From the NCBI GenBank assembly GCA_000149265.1, contig CH003021.1, forward strand, positions 1,578,241 through 1,642,240: DNA of 64,000 nt, read 5' to 3'. Source of the stretch: Ciona savignyi. Lineage: Eukaryota; Chordata; Ascidiacea; Phlebobranchia; Cionidae. A model generated the notes under the pieces. That model was not told the origin of the DNA. It was given only the letters and a program-made list of their open reading frames with translations, and searched no databases. Below are positions 1 through 12,064 of the stretch, in pieces (positions within the stretch are counted from its first letter, which is position 1; every line of letters starts with the position of its first letter). Position numbers and translations under genes: made by a program.

Positions 1-327
1 CATAAAAACATGGTGTCCCGCGTTCCACAAAAATGGTGCAAATCTAAAAAACGATTTCTCTAGGTGCAAATCTAAAATACGAAAAAACGATTGATGCACA
101 AACTAGAATATCGAATCTTCTGGATTCGAATCCTACGGGATTCGAATCCAAATATCACGTTTATTTCGAATATTTGGATTCGAAATAATATATACACATT
201 AAGAAATGATAATTGCATGGAAATTCTTTTTTATTTCCATTGTATATATGGCAGCAGCGTTGATTACAACGGATATTATAAGTACACTGGCAAAAGAGAT
301 AGTCAGCAGGAATTTTTGACGATCTTG
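1..327. other. AT-rich intergenic sequence
   Basis: No supportable gene. Short open frames here are AT-rich and lack any recognisable domain. A local inverted motif around GATTCGAATCC / GGATTCGAAT near 115-180 is the only structure seen. Confidence 0.5.
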
Positions 328-847
328 TTACACTTCCTTCACTGTTCTTTTTTTTATACTTTTCACTGTTTTAGTATTACAAAACTCTAAAAACTTGCGT
401 TTTGGTTCATTTTTTCATGATATAGTTAGAATAAAGGGAAATTTCAATTAGGAATAGTAAAAAAACTACTAAAGATAAAAATACAGTTCAAATTTTCCTG
501 ATTATAAAAGCTACTATACAATCTACATTCCAATTTTTATATCATTTGGACATACCAATAATTAGTTTGTCAGTGCACCTCAAATTTGTTTAAGTCAAGC
601 AGAATTTTCTTTACATATAAAGTGGTGTTCACTAAAATTTACATAATATATTCTTTATTGGAGGTAGATTCTAGGTATACGGCTTGTTTAAAAGAGAGGT
701 AAATTATCTTTCCAAACATACTAAATATTAAATCATAGCATAAACTTTTAAAAAACTGTGCTAATTTGAAAATGACTAAAAAATGAAAAAAACACTGTGG
801 TACAGCATGTTTGAATTAATGCATTTAGTCGGTAGTGAAAGAGTTAA
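328..847 (+). repeat. piggyBac-like non-autonomous repeat, copy A
   Basis: This block shares most of its sequence with 4659-4990: the same start (ACTTCCTTCACTGTTC), the same middle (AAAGGGAAATTTCAATTAGG) and the same end (GGTAGTGAAAGAGTTAA). Copy A carries about 200 extra bases (about 590-795) that copy B lacks. The reverse complement of the right end, TTAACTCTTTCACTACC, resembles piggyBac-type termini that start at a TTAA target; the left end begins TTAC rather than TTAA. The repeat relationship is seen directly; the piggyBac assignment is inference. No transposase is present. Confidence 0.55.
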
Positions 848-3800
848 ACAATAAGTAAATATTTTCAATGATGTTTTCATCCAATTGGTGAGAAATAAAT
901 TTTTTGTCTTTTTAACTTTGGTTAAATTTTACTACCTTTTTGAAATAGCAAAATTTAAAATTGCACTAAAGAAGCATACGGTTTTTACAGAATTTGTGAC
1001 AAGAAAACCAAACGATAACATAAGTTTAAACAATAACATGTCTTTATTAGTTCGTTTTTTTATAACAATATTCTATTTTTAGACGTTGATCCATGATTTC
1101 TTTGTCTTTTATTTTCAGAGATTATACCATGCGTGTTTTTTATGAGACCAGCAAAAATATTTTCGTATACACAGCACTAATTCTAATGTAATGGGAATAA
1201 GTACAAATTTCTGTAATTCTATGAATTGTAATTCTATATTTATTTTTTAGTGAAGTTTTAATATTATGTTGAAACGCCAATGCCAAACGTTTATTAAGTT
1301 ATATTAGCAAAGCAAAAAGTAAATAAGAAGAACCTCGCCAAGAATAAAAAAGTAAGAGTCAAAATACATAACGAAGACCACTATATATACCATGTTTCTT
1401 GTCAGCTTTTTAACACAGCTCTAGTGGAAGCATAGAACCTATTAAAACCGGCAAATTATCAGCTGACAGCCAATAATGTATAAATTCTCAATAACCGGTT
1501 TAAAAACCGGGGAAACATCGAACTAAACAGAAATGTCAACAAACATTATATAGCAATCATGACAAAATTAAATTTTTGATATCTGTGTACAGATGAACAT
1601 TCCCGAACCAGCCATATAGGTAAAAACAAGCTGATTTTAATATGCTTTTGTTCTGTCATAAATGAATTTTGCGTTTTTGTTTTCTTTTTTGTCAAAGTAG
1701 CAATTTTACTAAAAAACAACTACTCTTCCTTTTATAACAACTAGCTTATACAATGCACAGCACAAGCATATGATTTGTCTGCAAATTAAATGAAAACCTA
1801 AATGACTTTCAATCTAAATCTTTTCTAAAATTCTTAATAATATTTTCCATGCTGTCAGGTGCTGCCCTGCTTATAAGCTAAACCTGATAGTCTAGGAGGT
1901 ACTACAATTAGAGAATGAGAAAGTGTTAGTTAGAGCATAAATTTCATCCATGATTCTTTTTTGAAAAACAGTTATTAAAAGGTTAATTATTGTCTACAGA
2001 AAAAACAAAAACACTTTCTTGCACATACCGAGCAAAAGGGGCCTTAACCTTTCCCCGTCCGCCAACATTTGGATGAACATATTTATCAACAGCAACATAT
2101 TTCCGACGATGGGAGAAAAGTAATCCATTTACTGATAATATCGAATTATTCTAAGTCATTTTAAAAGATATGAAAATTAACCAATCAGGTGACTGTCTTA
2201 GTTCGAGTAAGTTTTCTAAGTAAGCTTTTATTCCTTTCAAGGTAGCAAGTGAATTTTGTTATTCTGCTGATTTGGCAAAAGTGTTTATTTTTTTCTGAAA
2301 TACAACACTTGCATTGCCTTGACCAGGCACCACTGCCCAATGGTTGCAGAAGGAAGTGAATTTACATAAATTTTGAATGTGATTTATATGTTAAGGCAAA
2401 ATAACCAAAAACCTGATTTAGTTTTATATTTATTATTACTGGACAATAACGCAAATAAGTTTAATTATTTAAATAAAACAACATTGCTATTAAACTTAAA
2501 GATTGTCATGTTGAGACAGTTTAGCTAATCAGTGCCTGTTTTTTACGGAGACAAATTGGATTATCAATCTAGGTGTTGCAGCAGCTTCTCCAATTTAAAA
2601 TGGAGTGGATAAACATTAAATCAAATGATTTTAATGCTAAATTGATTATGTATCTATTTTAAAAAAATGATAAATCGTTTTTTATTGATTTTATTCTCAG
2701 CAAGCACTGCTCATAAAAACTGTCGAATTACAGGTGTGAGTACAGCACATAGTGTATCATCTCATGTTGAAGTCCTAATTATGTAACACAATAATATAGT
2801 TCAATAATCCAAAACAGCCTCATGATCTAGACTTTGTCGCAAATCTTTATAGCATAAGTTTGAAACATCATAGTTTCCCTGTTTGCCAAAAATACACACA
2901 GTTGTTACATTATAAATTAAACAGATAATATGCATATACTATGCAATCGACTTAATGAAACAATCACATTCCAAGATATTGCTGGAATCATGCGGCTGCA
3001 ACTTTTGTGATGCAATATAGTATAGTTTATTATTTTAGAATAGTTTTGAAATAGTAGAATTTGCAATAAGATGGAAAGGAAATACGGATTAAACAGCTTG
3101 TTTCTTCCGGTACTTAAAGACAATAATTTTAATTTTTTCAAAGATGACATACATTTTACTGTAAATTGTGATTGTGGATTCTACCTCTCTGCAGATTCCA
3201 ATATACATGAACATAAAGTGTACTTTGGCAATCTCCAGCAAAGTGAGTGAGTAAAATTTGTAAATTGTGATTAGCTTATTTCGTATTTAGTAGCAGTGGG
3301 ATGTATATACCGGTACACTTATGTTACTATCACATGAGTGAGGAATTTATTGACATGCAGTACAGCATAATCACAAAATTAGGTCGGTGAAGTTTTACAA
3401 GTTATTCCAATTTGGGAGACATGCAACCCTGCGACAGTGCATTGGACACAACGCAATTGCATGATAGTAGTTCATAGGCTAAGGCACACGACAAAACACC
3501 TTCAGACATTATTTAATCTTAGTGGATTATAAAGGATTTAAAAAAAACTAATTAATCTCTATATTTCTATTATATGAAAATACAACACATTTCAATAGAT
3601 AAGGATTAAAAATATGATAGACCTACAGACAGTTTAAAACAACAAAATACAATCACGCCAAATAAGAAAATACATGCGTTTTTGGCATGCACTTTCGTTG
3701 TAAAAATCAGGAACAAATACCTAAATCCGGTCGGTGAAGGACCTCACGAATTTGGGTGTTGCATGCAGTACTATTGACATGGTTGGCTAAAAACAACATA

Positions 3801-4658
3801 GCAAATTATATAACACAAGTACTATACCTGAAAGACATATGCAATCATTTTCGTGAATTGGTTTTTCATGTGATGAGAAATAGTCCACTGCAACATCGCC
3901 TTGACTTGGTCTTTTATTTTTTTCGTCAAACCATCACAATCATGCCATACATGTGTGTAATTTTTAAACCTACAAAAGGTAATATATAACTTAAAATACA
4001 TATAAACCAAAATTGGTACCACACTTTTAAACTTAAATAATACTACCTAACTAGGGGTGAGAAAATTTAATGCGTAACCGTTCGCTGGTTGGCAAAGTAC
4101 AGTTATCTGAAGTAAAAACTTTTTTATTGTAATATGTACTAATGCGGTGTCAAAAATAGAACAACAGAAGTGTTATTTATTTCATGGAATCTTACATACT
4201 GATTTATATAAAGATATTCTTATCTTTAAAAAAATCTTATGGTAAATCAGCCCTCTTAACTCTTTGCGATTTATCACGAGTTGGTGAAATATTGAAAATG
4301 GAGTAATAGCCTTTCTTGTTAGAGGTTTCTCCTCTTAATTCTATCGATTTTACATGAATTTACATTTGACTAACTCATCGAATAGGAGATTAACTTGCGG
4401 AGAAGCTTTTTTTGTCAAGCAAGTCTTTCTTTACATTCTCTGTAAATTTCGTGCCGTTGAGATAAAAAGGAGAGCATGATTGTCGATTTCACAGCAGGCG
4501 GTTATGCCTCGTGTTCACCAAAGCATGTATCCAGCTGGCCTTGCTGAGAGCACGATAAAAAAAAATGCGACGAGACTAGTTCCATGTGCCCTGCTTTGAA
4601 GAATATCAATTCGAGAATATTGGAAATAGTATTTGTGTTTGTTTGCTTTTGTATGCCC
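848..4658. other. Intergenic AT-rich DNA, no gene recognised
   Basis: Nearly 4 kb with only short, compositionally biased open frames and no domain, RNA gene or clear repeat that I can recognise. Possible short exons of spliced genes cannot be excluded without transcripts. Confidence 0.4.
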
Positions 4659-4990
4659 TTTTTACACTTCCTTCACTGTTCTTTTTTTTATACTTTTCAC
4701 TGTTTTAGTTCTACATAACTCTAAAAACTTCAAAGCGTTTTGGTTCATTTTTTCATAATATAGTTAGAATAAAGGGAAATTTCAATTAGGAATAGTAAAA
4801 AAACTACTGAAGATAAAAATACAGTTCAAATTTTCCCGAGTACAAAAACCATTAGACAATCTACATTCCAATTTTCATATCATTTGGGCATACCAATAAT
4901 TAGTGAGTATTTCGTTTGTCGGTGCACCTCAAATTTTGCCGTACAGCATGTTTGAATTCAAGTGCATTTAGCCGGTAGTGAAAGAGTTAA
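4659..4990 (+). repeat. piggyBac-like non-autonomous repeat, copy B
   Basis: Shorter relative of 328-847, about 330 bp. It begins TTTACACTTCCTTCACTG and ends CCGGTAGTGAAAGAGTTAA, so its ends are rough inverted repeats of each other. It is not interrupted by the extra segment of copy A and so is probably closer to the basic form. The right terminus carries a TTAA, consistent with, but not proof of, piggyBac-type mobilisation. Confidence 0.55.
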
Positions 4991-6785
4991 AAAAAGGCCC
5001 TCTTAAAAGTAATTCAGCGTAAACCTCCAACAAACTTTACACATAAACCATTAAACACTGTAGTGGTTTGTAACAAGATCTCTATGAGATTTAATTAACA
5101 TAGAATTTTTCATTTAAATATTGAACCTATTCTATTTTAGTCTAATAAAGGTTGCTAGCAAGTTGCTTGTCAGAATTAATGTATCATTGAACTAGTTTTA
5201 TACAATGTACTTTCTTTAAATTAAGGAATGAATATTAACTTCTAACATCCATTAAATTTTTCCGTCAGTGTAACATGCAAGAATTTGTTTTAAATTAAGA
5301 GTGCTCTTCCTTTAGAAAAAAATATATACAATTTTTTTTATTTTACCAAGTTACTTTACCATAAATCTATCTCCAGGGTATAATTTAACTAATGTACGCA
5401 TTGTACATTGGTTAATACATATATACACAATAGGCTTTTAACAAAAAATAAAAAAAATTATAAAAAAACAGACAAGTGGAGTAAATCACGTTTTTAATTT
5501 TAAAGAAAATAATTAAATTTAGCTTACAACAATGATCACCACCTTTGCTGGTAAAAGTCGAGTTTTTAAACGTCATAGGCCATAGCATGTCAAGGAAGAT
5601 AAAAAAGTCTTAACATTTTATAAATGTATTAATCGTAGCCTTGATTTATTGTTTAAGGTAGTGTATTTAAATCAATATAAAATATGAACACTACTTCATA
5701 ATATTAAATAGTTTCATATTATAAATATATTAAATTCCAAGCAGTTTCTATTTGTATAAAACATATCGCTTTGCATTTACCACAGGAGAGAATGATACAA
5801 CTCTTCAAAGCATTTCGTCAGTTCAGTAAAAGATGATGATTCCAATTTCACACTGAACTTGGAAATGATTAGATTCTGAAACAAAATATTTGCATATTAC
5901 CATTGGCGTCTTAATAGGGGTGACTGAAATTACAGGCATTAAAGTCGTCCATTTTTTGTCGTAAACAAAAAATTGAAACCATACATATGGATGTTTGCAC
6001 AATGGAATATAAAAGCACCCCACTTTTTTTTCTGCATTTTTCGAGCGCAATGTCTATTACTCATATCCTTTTTTTAGTTTATTTTTAGCAAGTGAAACAA
6101 AAAAATAACACAGGGACAAACAAAAAGGATAAAGTAATTAAAAAAAGGCATCAAAAAAGGAAAAATCCCAAATTTTATGGACTAAGCTGCCAAATTTTAC
6201 AACAAAAAACTACCAAAAATAAATGGTATAAAAGCCTAAAGAAGAGTATGCGGTAAACAATTCTAATGACGAGCAGGCTGCAGGACTTAATCGCGTATGT
6301 AGACACAAAAAAACGCTTTCTAATTAATCATTCTGTAAAACTAAATCTGCCAACAACAATAAATCATAATATTAATCCTGAAAATTTTATTTGTGTGAAA
6401 TGCTTAAAATAAGTTTTTTTGCGTAGAATTAAACGCAATTTTCGCTTTATGTTTTTTAATTGATAACAGACCGTTTATACAAGTGCTACTCGATCTTTTT
6501 GACCTCGTGGCGCACTCAAGACCAATTAAGACACGAACGGGCACACTTTGCACGGGGAGTCAAAACTATATGCTAAACAACTAGTTTACTTACTTTAAAA
6601 TACATAACTTATAACCATAGTAATAGTATCATTTTTGCATATTAGCAATTCAACAATTGTATATAAGCTGATATTTCACAACGTTGTTTCGGTGTGATTC
6701 CGACTCGAACCTTTTTAGGCGCGATCCAAATCACAATTAAATCGCATTTTTATATAAGTTAGATTTTTAAAACTTTAAATGTATG
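4991..6785. other. Intergenic AT-rich DNA, no gene recognised
   Basis: No coding or RNA feature can be supported. The sequence is strongly A+T rich with homopolymer runs. Confidence 0.4.
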
Positions 6786-6793
6786 GTCTAGTG

Positions 6794-7646
6794 CAGGGAT
6801 GTCCAACCTTTTATTGTAATGGGCCGCATTGTCACTTAAAATAATTCAATGGGCCGCAAAACCTATTAAATTTCAATAAAAATAGCAGGGTTCGAATTAA
6901 TGGTTTTGAAATGATTTGCGAAATGCGTGGATAAGGAGCGAGCGAAAAAAATTTGGTTATAATAAATTGCCTTAAACAACCAGAAAGATATTTATTTCAT
7001 AAAGCAGACAGTACAGTTATTTAGTATCACAGTAATGATAAATTGCAATAAACTTAAATTCAAAAGGGGTGTGTCGCATCTCGCCAATCATAAATAAGGA
7101 ATTGAGGTATGTTAACGCATAATGGCGATTATTGCCTTGTGATAGCAATGCTTATTATACGCCAATAATGCTAAGTAAAGCCAAGGTAAATAAATAATGT
7201 TATGTTGAAGGCAAATGATGTTATATTAACATGTTGAGGATTTATTATTAAAAGTGCGCGAAATCAGTACCGGTAATTTATATTTTCGCGATTTTGTTAA
7301 TTTTTGTAATTCGCGAACTTTAGAAAACAGTTCGCGATCCCTTTATTTCAACCCTGAATGGGTACATAAAGAAACAAGTAAATGCCATTAATTTCATCTT
7401 TGAAAAAAGAACCAAATAACACACATATAGAAAAAAACAAAAACTTATTTCTGCAATACAAAGTCAATAAGATAAGTGTTTGTCGTCCGTCGGTTTTTTC
7501 TGCAGTTTTGATGTTTACTGTGTCCCTAAAAGCTGACTGACACATTTGAATTAGGCCAAGATTTAAAGTTCAAAATACTACTTGGAGTAAAAATGACGAG
7601 CGGGCCGCACAAAAATCTCAGGTGGGCTGCAGGTTGGACATCCCTG
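6794..7646. mobile_element. hAT-like non-autonomous transposon with 8-bp TSD
   Basis: The element starts CAGGGATGTCCAACCT and ends with its reverse complement, AGGTTGGACATCCCTG, giving at least 16 bp of terminal inverted repeat. It is bracketed by a perfect 8-bp direct repeat GTCTAGTG at 6786-6793 and 7647-7654. CAGGG-type ends with GGGCCGC motifs just inside and 8-bp duplications are hallmarks of the hAT superfamily (Charlie-like). At 853 bp it has no transposase frame, so it must depend on a partner element. The unmutated duplication suggests a fairly recent insertion. Confidence 0.88.
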
Positions 7647-8096
7647 GTCTAGTGTTTACATAACATAAACCTGGATCCAAACCTGTAGACGCTTTTTGAA
7701 ATGATAAAGTACCACAGCTTCAAACATGTGATAAGTGTCACTATCAATCATTGCTTCTACAAGAACCTTGGGGCATTCTGGTAATTTGTTCATTTCTCCT
7801 TCTACACTTGCAGGACTATTAACAAAAATACACAAATCTGGAAAAAATATATTTTAATTCAAAAATAATAATATAAAAACCGAAGTGAATTTAAGCACAA
7901 AAAAGAGTGAAATCTATGTCAGCCAGCCAATATAAAATATATTGGTGGTTTACTGAATAGCCTTAAGGTATAAGGGGGATGCTGATTTAAACTGGTTAAA
8001 AGTTAGTCGGTTATGTTCTTAGCGGAATCCCCTGAAGTAAAATTAAAACCAACAACTCAAACATATTCAACATCTTGCAATAGCTCTATTAACACC

Positions 8097-8280
8097 ATGG
8101 TGTGTAGTGGTAATCTGGTGATAAATTGTAATAACACCCCTTGCATTTTCCGCATGGAGCCATGTGACGAAGCGTCTGGACTATGCAAAATGTACAGGAG
8201 CCGCCCGGAGCCATGTATAGCGCCGCCTGTAGTATGAAAATGTACTAGAGTAATTACCCAATCCCCCATATAATGTCCAA
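8097..8280 (-). repeat. GGCTCCTGTACATTTTGCAT-type minisatellite repeat
   Basis: Reverse-complement copy of the repeat seen at 12065-12415. It contains ATGCAAAATGTACAGGAGCC and GGAGCCATGT modules and ends in GTAATTACCCAATCCCCC, the mirror of GGGGGTTTTGGGTAATTACT at 12070. Sequence relationship is seen directly; the parent element is unknown. A further short copy lies at about 8721-8795. Confidence 0.6.
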
Positions 8281-8316
8281 AGCCCCACAGATGGCTAATT
8301 AATGTTTATTTATGTG

Positions 8317-8710
8317 TGTTGCAAATTCTCGTTTGAGAATTTCCCACAATCATTATATTAATTGCACCGGTTTTACATGAGAACACATTGATCGTCACGA
8401 CACACGTCATAAAACGCAGACGCCCTGTTTCATTGCATTTGCGCCCAGTGTCACTTTCAGTATAAATTGCTGTGTTTTGTATTTACACGTCAGTCTACTT
8501 GGGACTCACAAACAGTTCGTTTAGAACTGACTACTATTGCCTTGTTCAAACTTGAACTAACCCTACTGTTGGAAACGAAGCTCTTTGCCGTGAGATGGCA
8601 AAACTCACGCCTTTTCGTGTTTCCTTACCAAACCGTTGCGCGAGTCATTAACACGAATTAACCCTTAGCGTATCCTTTAAATAGAGAGCCTAAATGGCAA
8701 GGAACCGACA
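8317..8710 (+). mobile_element. Solo LTR, copy 1
   Basis: The block begins TGTTGCAAATTCTCG and ends GGAACCGACA, the TG...CA limits expected of a long terminal repeat, and matches a second copy at 44434-44762 along its length. Internally there is a TATA-like element (CAGTATAAATTGC) about 150 bp from the start, as expected for a U3 promoter. It is 394 bp, longer than copy 2 because of an internal segment. No matching flanking duplication is visible here. No retroviral or retrotransposon coding sequence adjoins it, so it is a solo LTR of an unidentified element. Confidence 0.65.
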
Positions 8711-8720
8711 TATTAAAGCT

Positions 8721-8795
8721 TTTATAGGAGCCTCCTGGAGCTATGTGACCAAGCACCTGGAGTATGCAAAGTGTACAGCAGGAGCGCGTCTATAA
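8721..8795 (-). repeat. Short copy of the GGCTCC/TACATTTTGCAT repeat
   Basis: Contains GGAGCCTCCTGGAGCTATGT and ATGCAAAGTGTACAGCAGGAG, matching the modules of the 8097-8280 and 12065-12415 repeats. It sits immediately beyond the solo LTR. Confidence 0.45.
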
Positions 8796-9138
8796 GAGAA
8801 AATGCGTTTATTCAAGTCAATATGTTTGGACGAAATACTATAATGTGTTGGCCAGTATTCATTTTAGGCATACATTTTTAATATTGTTTAACAGCTTTTG
8901 TTTAACTGTATTTAAACCTTACAAAAAATTAATCAAATAGGCCAACATTATTTAAATTTAATTTCCCGTAAGTCGTACTGTACTTCGACTTGGTTTGTCA
9001 TGTCTAAGACTTGGACTTGCGTATACAGTGACCCGTTGTGTTTTATCATCGAAGGGGATAACAATGAATATCATATATCTTATAATAACTATAATCATCT
9101 TCAGAAACAAGTATATATAGCCTAATGATATTATTTTA

Positions 9139-9238
9139 TTACAAGTCCTACAATGTAAGACCAGAAAAATGCGGTGAGTTAGACTCTCACCCTAAGCCAG
9201 ATTTTTCTGTCCTAACATTGTAGGACTTTTTTTTGTAA
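9139..9238. mobile_element. Short hairpin MITE
   Basis: About 100 bp that folds on itself: TTACAAGTCCTACAATGT at the left pairs with ACATTGTAGGACTT...TTGTAA at the right, and AGAAAAAT pairs with ATTTTTCT further in. The size, flush inverted ends and flanking AT-rich DNA fit a miniature inverted-repeat element. An alternative is a structured RNA, for which there is no other evidence. Confidence 0.5.
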
Positions 9239-9595
9239 TATAAAAATATCATATCTATATCCTATGTATTGTAGCGACATTGTTAGGGATGACCTGGTAA
9301 TTGTGCGTCCTTAATAGGTTGACTTCGTTATTGCGCGACATTGATTTTTTGGATCCAAAAAATGAGTTTGGGACTGTTCCTTGATGTCAGTGCAGACTTG
9401 TAATTGTTCGATAATGAATGACTTAAATAGGCCAACTGTGCGATTCTGCACTAGATTTACCTTCCACAGATATTCTGTATAAGTCGGTCTTGTTAACACT
9501 ACAACAGCTCGTGTTCTAATAAAAAAGATTAGAATAGGCATGTTTTCCCGGAAAATTTGAAAATGCAAGAATGGTTATATCAGGGGCAAGTGACA

Positions 9596-9700
9596 GATTC
9601 CCTCGCGCCCACCGTCGGGTTACCGGAGCTATTGCAGTGTGTTATGTATAATTCACCTGTTCCTTTAATTTGGTAGAACCCATTAATCCACAACCGACTA
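9596..9700 (-). mobile_element. SINE fragment (tRNA-derived family)
   Basis: Reverse-strand copy of the body of the local SINE: it contains CACCGTCGGGTTACCGGAGC, CTATTGCAGTGTGTT and TTTGGTAGAACCCATTAATC. The tRNA-like head is missing. Confidence 0.7.
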
Positions 9701-9904
9701 TCAGCTATCAGATGGTTTCAATCTAACAACCCTTCGATTACTTGCTGCCTGCTCAGGCTCTTAACCGACCGGTGGTTATAGTGTTTAACTGCTTAGAAAG
9801 TCCCATACGAAAGAAAACTGCTCGCATTTGAAACAGTCAGAAGTTATTTTGTCTTCTTGATATTTGAAGTTGGTTATAAGTTCATTTACCGTCATAATCT
9901 ATAA

Positions 9905-10000
9905 CAGGGGTCGGCAAGCTTTTCATAGTCACGGGCCAAAACGAAACTCAACATGATCTATCTCGGCGGGCCGTAATAAATTTCTCAACTCCACATCAAC
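9905..10000 (+). mobile_element. hAT-like terminus (one end only)
   Basis: CAGGGGTCGGCAAGCTTTTC followed by ACGGGCCAAAAC and GGCGGGCCG resembles a hAT end like that at 6794. I could not find the partner terminus or a target duplication nearby, so it is treated as a truncated relic. Confidence 0.4.
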
Positions 10001-10120
10001 TTTTCTACGCTTTGATAACATTTTAAGATTGCAAAATCCATTAGAAAAATATATGTTTACTAGTATTATCTATCGTACAGGACTTTCGTTAGAAAAGAAC
10101 ACGATGCAAACACATATGTT

Positions 10121-10176
10121 ACATGTCATAATATGTGTCATAACGTCATAATTATGGGACACATATTATGACATGT
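10121..10176. repeat. Perfect 19-bp palindrome arms
   Basis: ACATGTCATAATATGTGTC at 10121-10139 is exactly repeated in reverse complement at 10158-10176, separated by 18 bp. Function unknown; it may be the end of a decayed MITE. Confidence 0.6.
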
Positions 10177-10198
10177 ATTGTTTTTGTCCGTTACGCTT

Positions 10199-11392
10199 GA
10201 CAGGCATGGCATGTCGCCCCGACATCTACCAAAAGGAACGAACAATGGAATCGCAATAAAACTTAGTGATATTTTAGACAACATGGTCAAGCTAGATATG
10301 CAGAAATCAAAATGTTGGGTGATAAATTCAAGGGAATTCCCCTGAGACGTTAAAAACCAAAACGGTATTTTTTTCTAAAAATATAGCTTTTTTGGGCATA
10401 GCGCTTGAACGGCTGCTCCAATTGTAATTAGATTCGGTGAAATATAAGTGCACTACTCACTGATTTAACACCTAAAAGAAATAAAAAAAATTATCCAGGG
10501 AAATCTCTAAAAAATAAGATTTTATTCTCAAATGATGATTGTGACAGGCATAGCATGTCGTCCCGACATCTACCAAAAGGAGTAATGGAATCGTAATGAA
10601 ACTTAGTGATCTCGTAAACAACGTGGTCTAGATATGTAGAAACCCAAATTTTGGGTGATAAATTCAAGGGAATTCCCCTGGGACATTAAAAACCAAAACA
10701 GTATTTTTTTCTAAAAAAATAGCATTTTTGGGGCATAGCGCTTAAACGGCTGCTCCAATTTTATTCAGATTTATGTCCGGCCCGGTGGTCTAGCGGTTAA
10801 GTGCGTCGCCTTTCAATCAAAAGGTTGCAGGTGCGAAACTGGTCGCTAGCTAGTTGGTTGTGGCCTTGGGCAAGGCACTTTACGGACATTGCCTGAACCC
10901 AGCGGATTAATGGGTTCTACCAAATTGAAGGAACGTGTCTATCATATACAACACACTGCAATAGCTCCGGTAACCCGACGATGGGCACGAGGTGAGCTGA
11001 CGATTGCCCGTGTGATAACCCCCTAGGTTTTCCCATTCACGGGGATAAACATGTATATCCTATCCTATCCTCCTATTTGGTGGAATGTAAGTGCATTACT
11101 CACTGATTTAACAATTAGAAGAAATAAAAAAATTACTTAGGGAAATACCCTAAAAAATAAGATTTTGTTCTCAAATCTTGATTGTGACAGCGACAGGCAT
11201 GCCATTTCGCCCCGACATCTACCAGAATGAATAATGGAACTTGGTAATTTGTTGGCTGCTCCAATTTTATTTAGATTTGGTAGAATATAAGTGCATTACT
11301 CACTGATAACACCAAGGTAAATACCCTAAAAAATAAGATTTTGTTATCAAATCATAATTATGACAGGCATGCCATATAGAGTCAGTATAATG
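10199..11392. repeat. Tandem repeat with 344-bp unit, interrupted by a SINE
   Basis: Unit 1 starts at 10199 (GACAGGCATGGCATGTCGCC) and unit 2 at 10543; both contain CGACATCTACCAAAAGG, GGGAATTCCCCTG and GGCATAGCGCTT. Unit 2 is split by a SINE at 10775-11073, and its continuation resumes with GGTGGAATGTAAGTGCATTA. A shortened unit begins at 11192 and a stub at 11361. The same family recurs at 61340-61900, so this is a dispersed tandem repeat. No coding content recognised. Confidence 0.7.
10775..11073 (+). mobile_element. tRNA-derived SINE, full length
   Basis: Begins GTCCGGCCCGGTGGTCTAGC, with an A-box-like GGTGGTCTAGCGG and a B-box-like GGTTGCAGGTGCG, as in a tRNA-Glu-type promoter. The unrelated body runs through TGGGTTCTACCAAATTGAAG and TAACCCGACG and ends in a TATCC microsatellite tail (TATCCTATCCTATCC). 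It is inserted inside a unit of the 344-bp tandem repeat, which dates it as younger than that array. Mature tRNA structure is not maintained, so it is not a tRNA gene. Confidence 0.9.
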
Positions 11393-11626
11393 ACATTAAA
11401 AAAGCTTTGGTAAAAATTGGACCATATGTTCTATGTGGTACATATGCAACGTTCAGAACAACTATTGATGATTGGACGAAGAAAACAAAACAGGAAAAAA
11501 GAGGAATACTTTAATAAATTGATGGAACACAAGACAAGGCAAATTGTAACTGTGGTGCCAGGAAGCAATGCTGGTAAAAAGAAAGGACAGCGACAGCGTC
11601 AACGCCCCCACCGAAACAAGGAATAG
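11391..11626 (+). pseudogene. MULE transposase C-terminal relic
   Basis: From 11391 one frame reads DIKKALVKIGPYVLCG then TIDDWTKKTKQEK before stops; a second frame continues with SNAGKKKGQRQRQRP. These correspond, in order, to DITKAMICIGPYQLDG, the following W-containing stretch and SNAGKKPGQKKRPRG at the C-terminus of the MULE transposase encoded near 34320-34580. The copy is therefore a frameshifted tail of the same transposase family. Nothing upstream of it is recognisable as the catalytic core; the 344-bp tandem repeat takes its place. Confidence 0.7.
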
Positions 11627-12064
11627 TGAAAATGTTCATGCACTGCAAGAATTAGTGCATTTTTTACAAATTGTGTCATTTTTAATTTTAATTAACCCAC
11701 GTGGTTGGTAAAACGAACGGTGTTATAAGGCATATCTATTTTTTCCATACAGAAGTTCGCATGGGTTTCCCACAAGCCAGATTTTTTCACTGTAAAAAAA
11801 TGGTTCTTGCATATTGGGCAATAGCTTAAGTGGTACCACGTCGCACAAACAACCGCAAGATCTAACCATCCGATGCTGGTCACGTCTTGTATATGTGACC
11901 TTCGGCAAAGCACCGAATAGATGTTGGTTTTACCTAGCGGAAAGTAATGGATTCAGGAGAAATTACATCAGTGTATTTATCGCAGGCATTATTTCCATAT
12001 AGCCTATAACATACTGCAATAGCATAAACAGAAATAAACATTTATATCCTCTTTGTGGGACATC

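Noticed and set aside
10775-10850. A tRNA-Glu gene (and similar hits at each SINE head)
   Set aside because: The head has A- and B-box-like elements but lacks a full cloverleaf and acceptor-stem pairing, and it is always fused to the same SINE body.
11811-12050. A highly diverged SINE or tRNA-like unit
   Set aside because: Only weak resemblance (GGTACCACGTCGCAC, TACTGCAATAGC); not enough to call.
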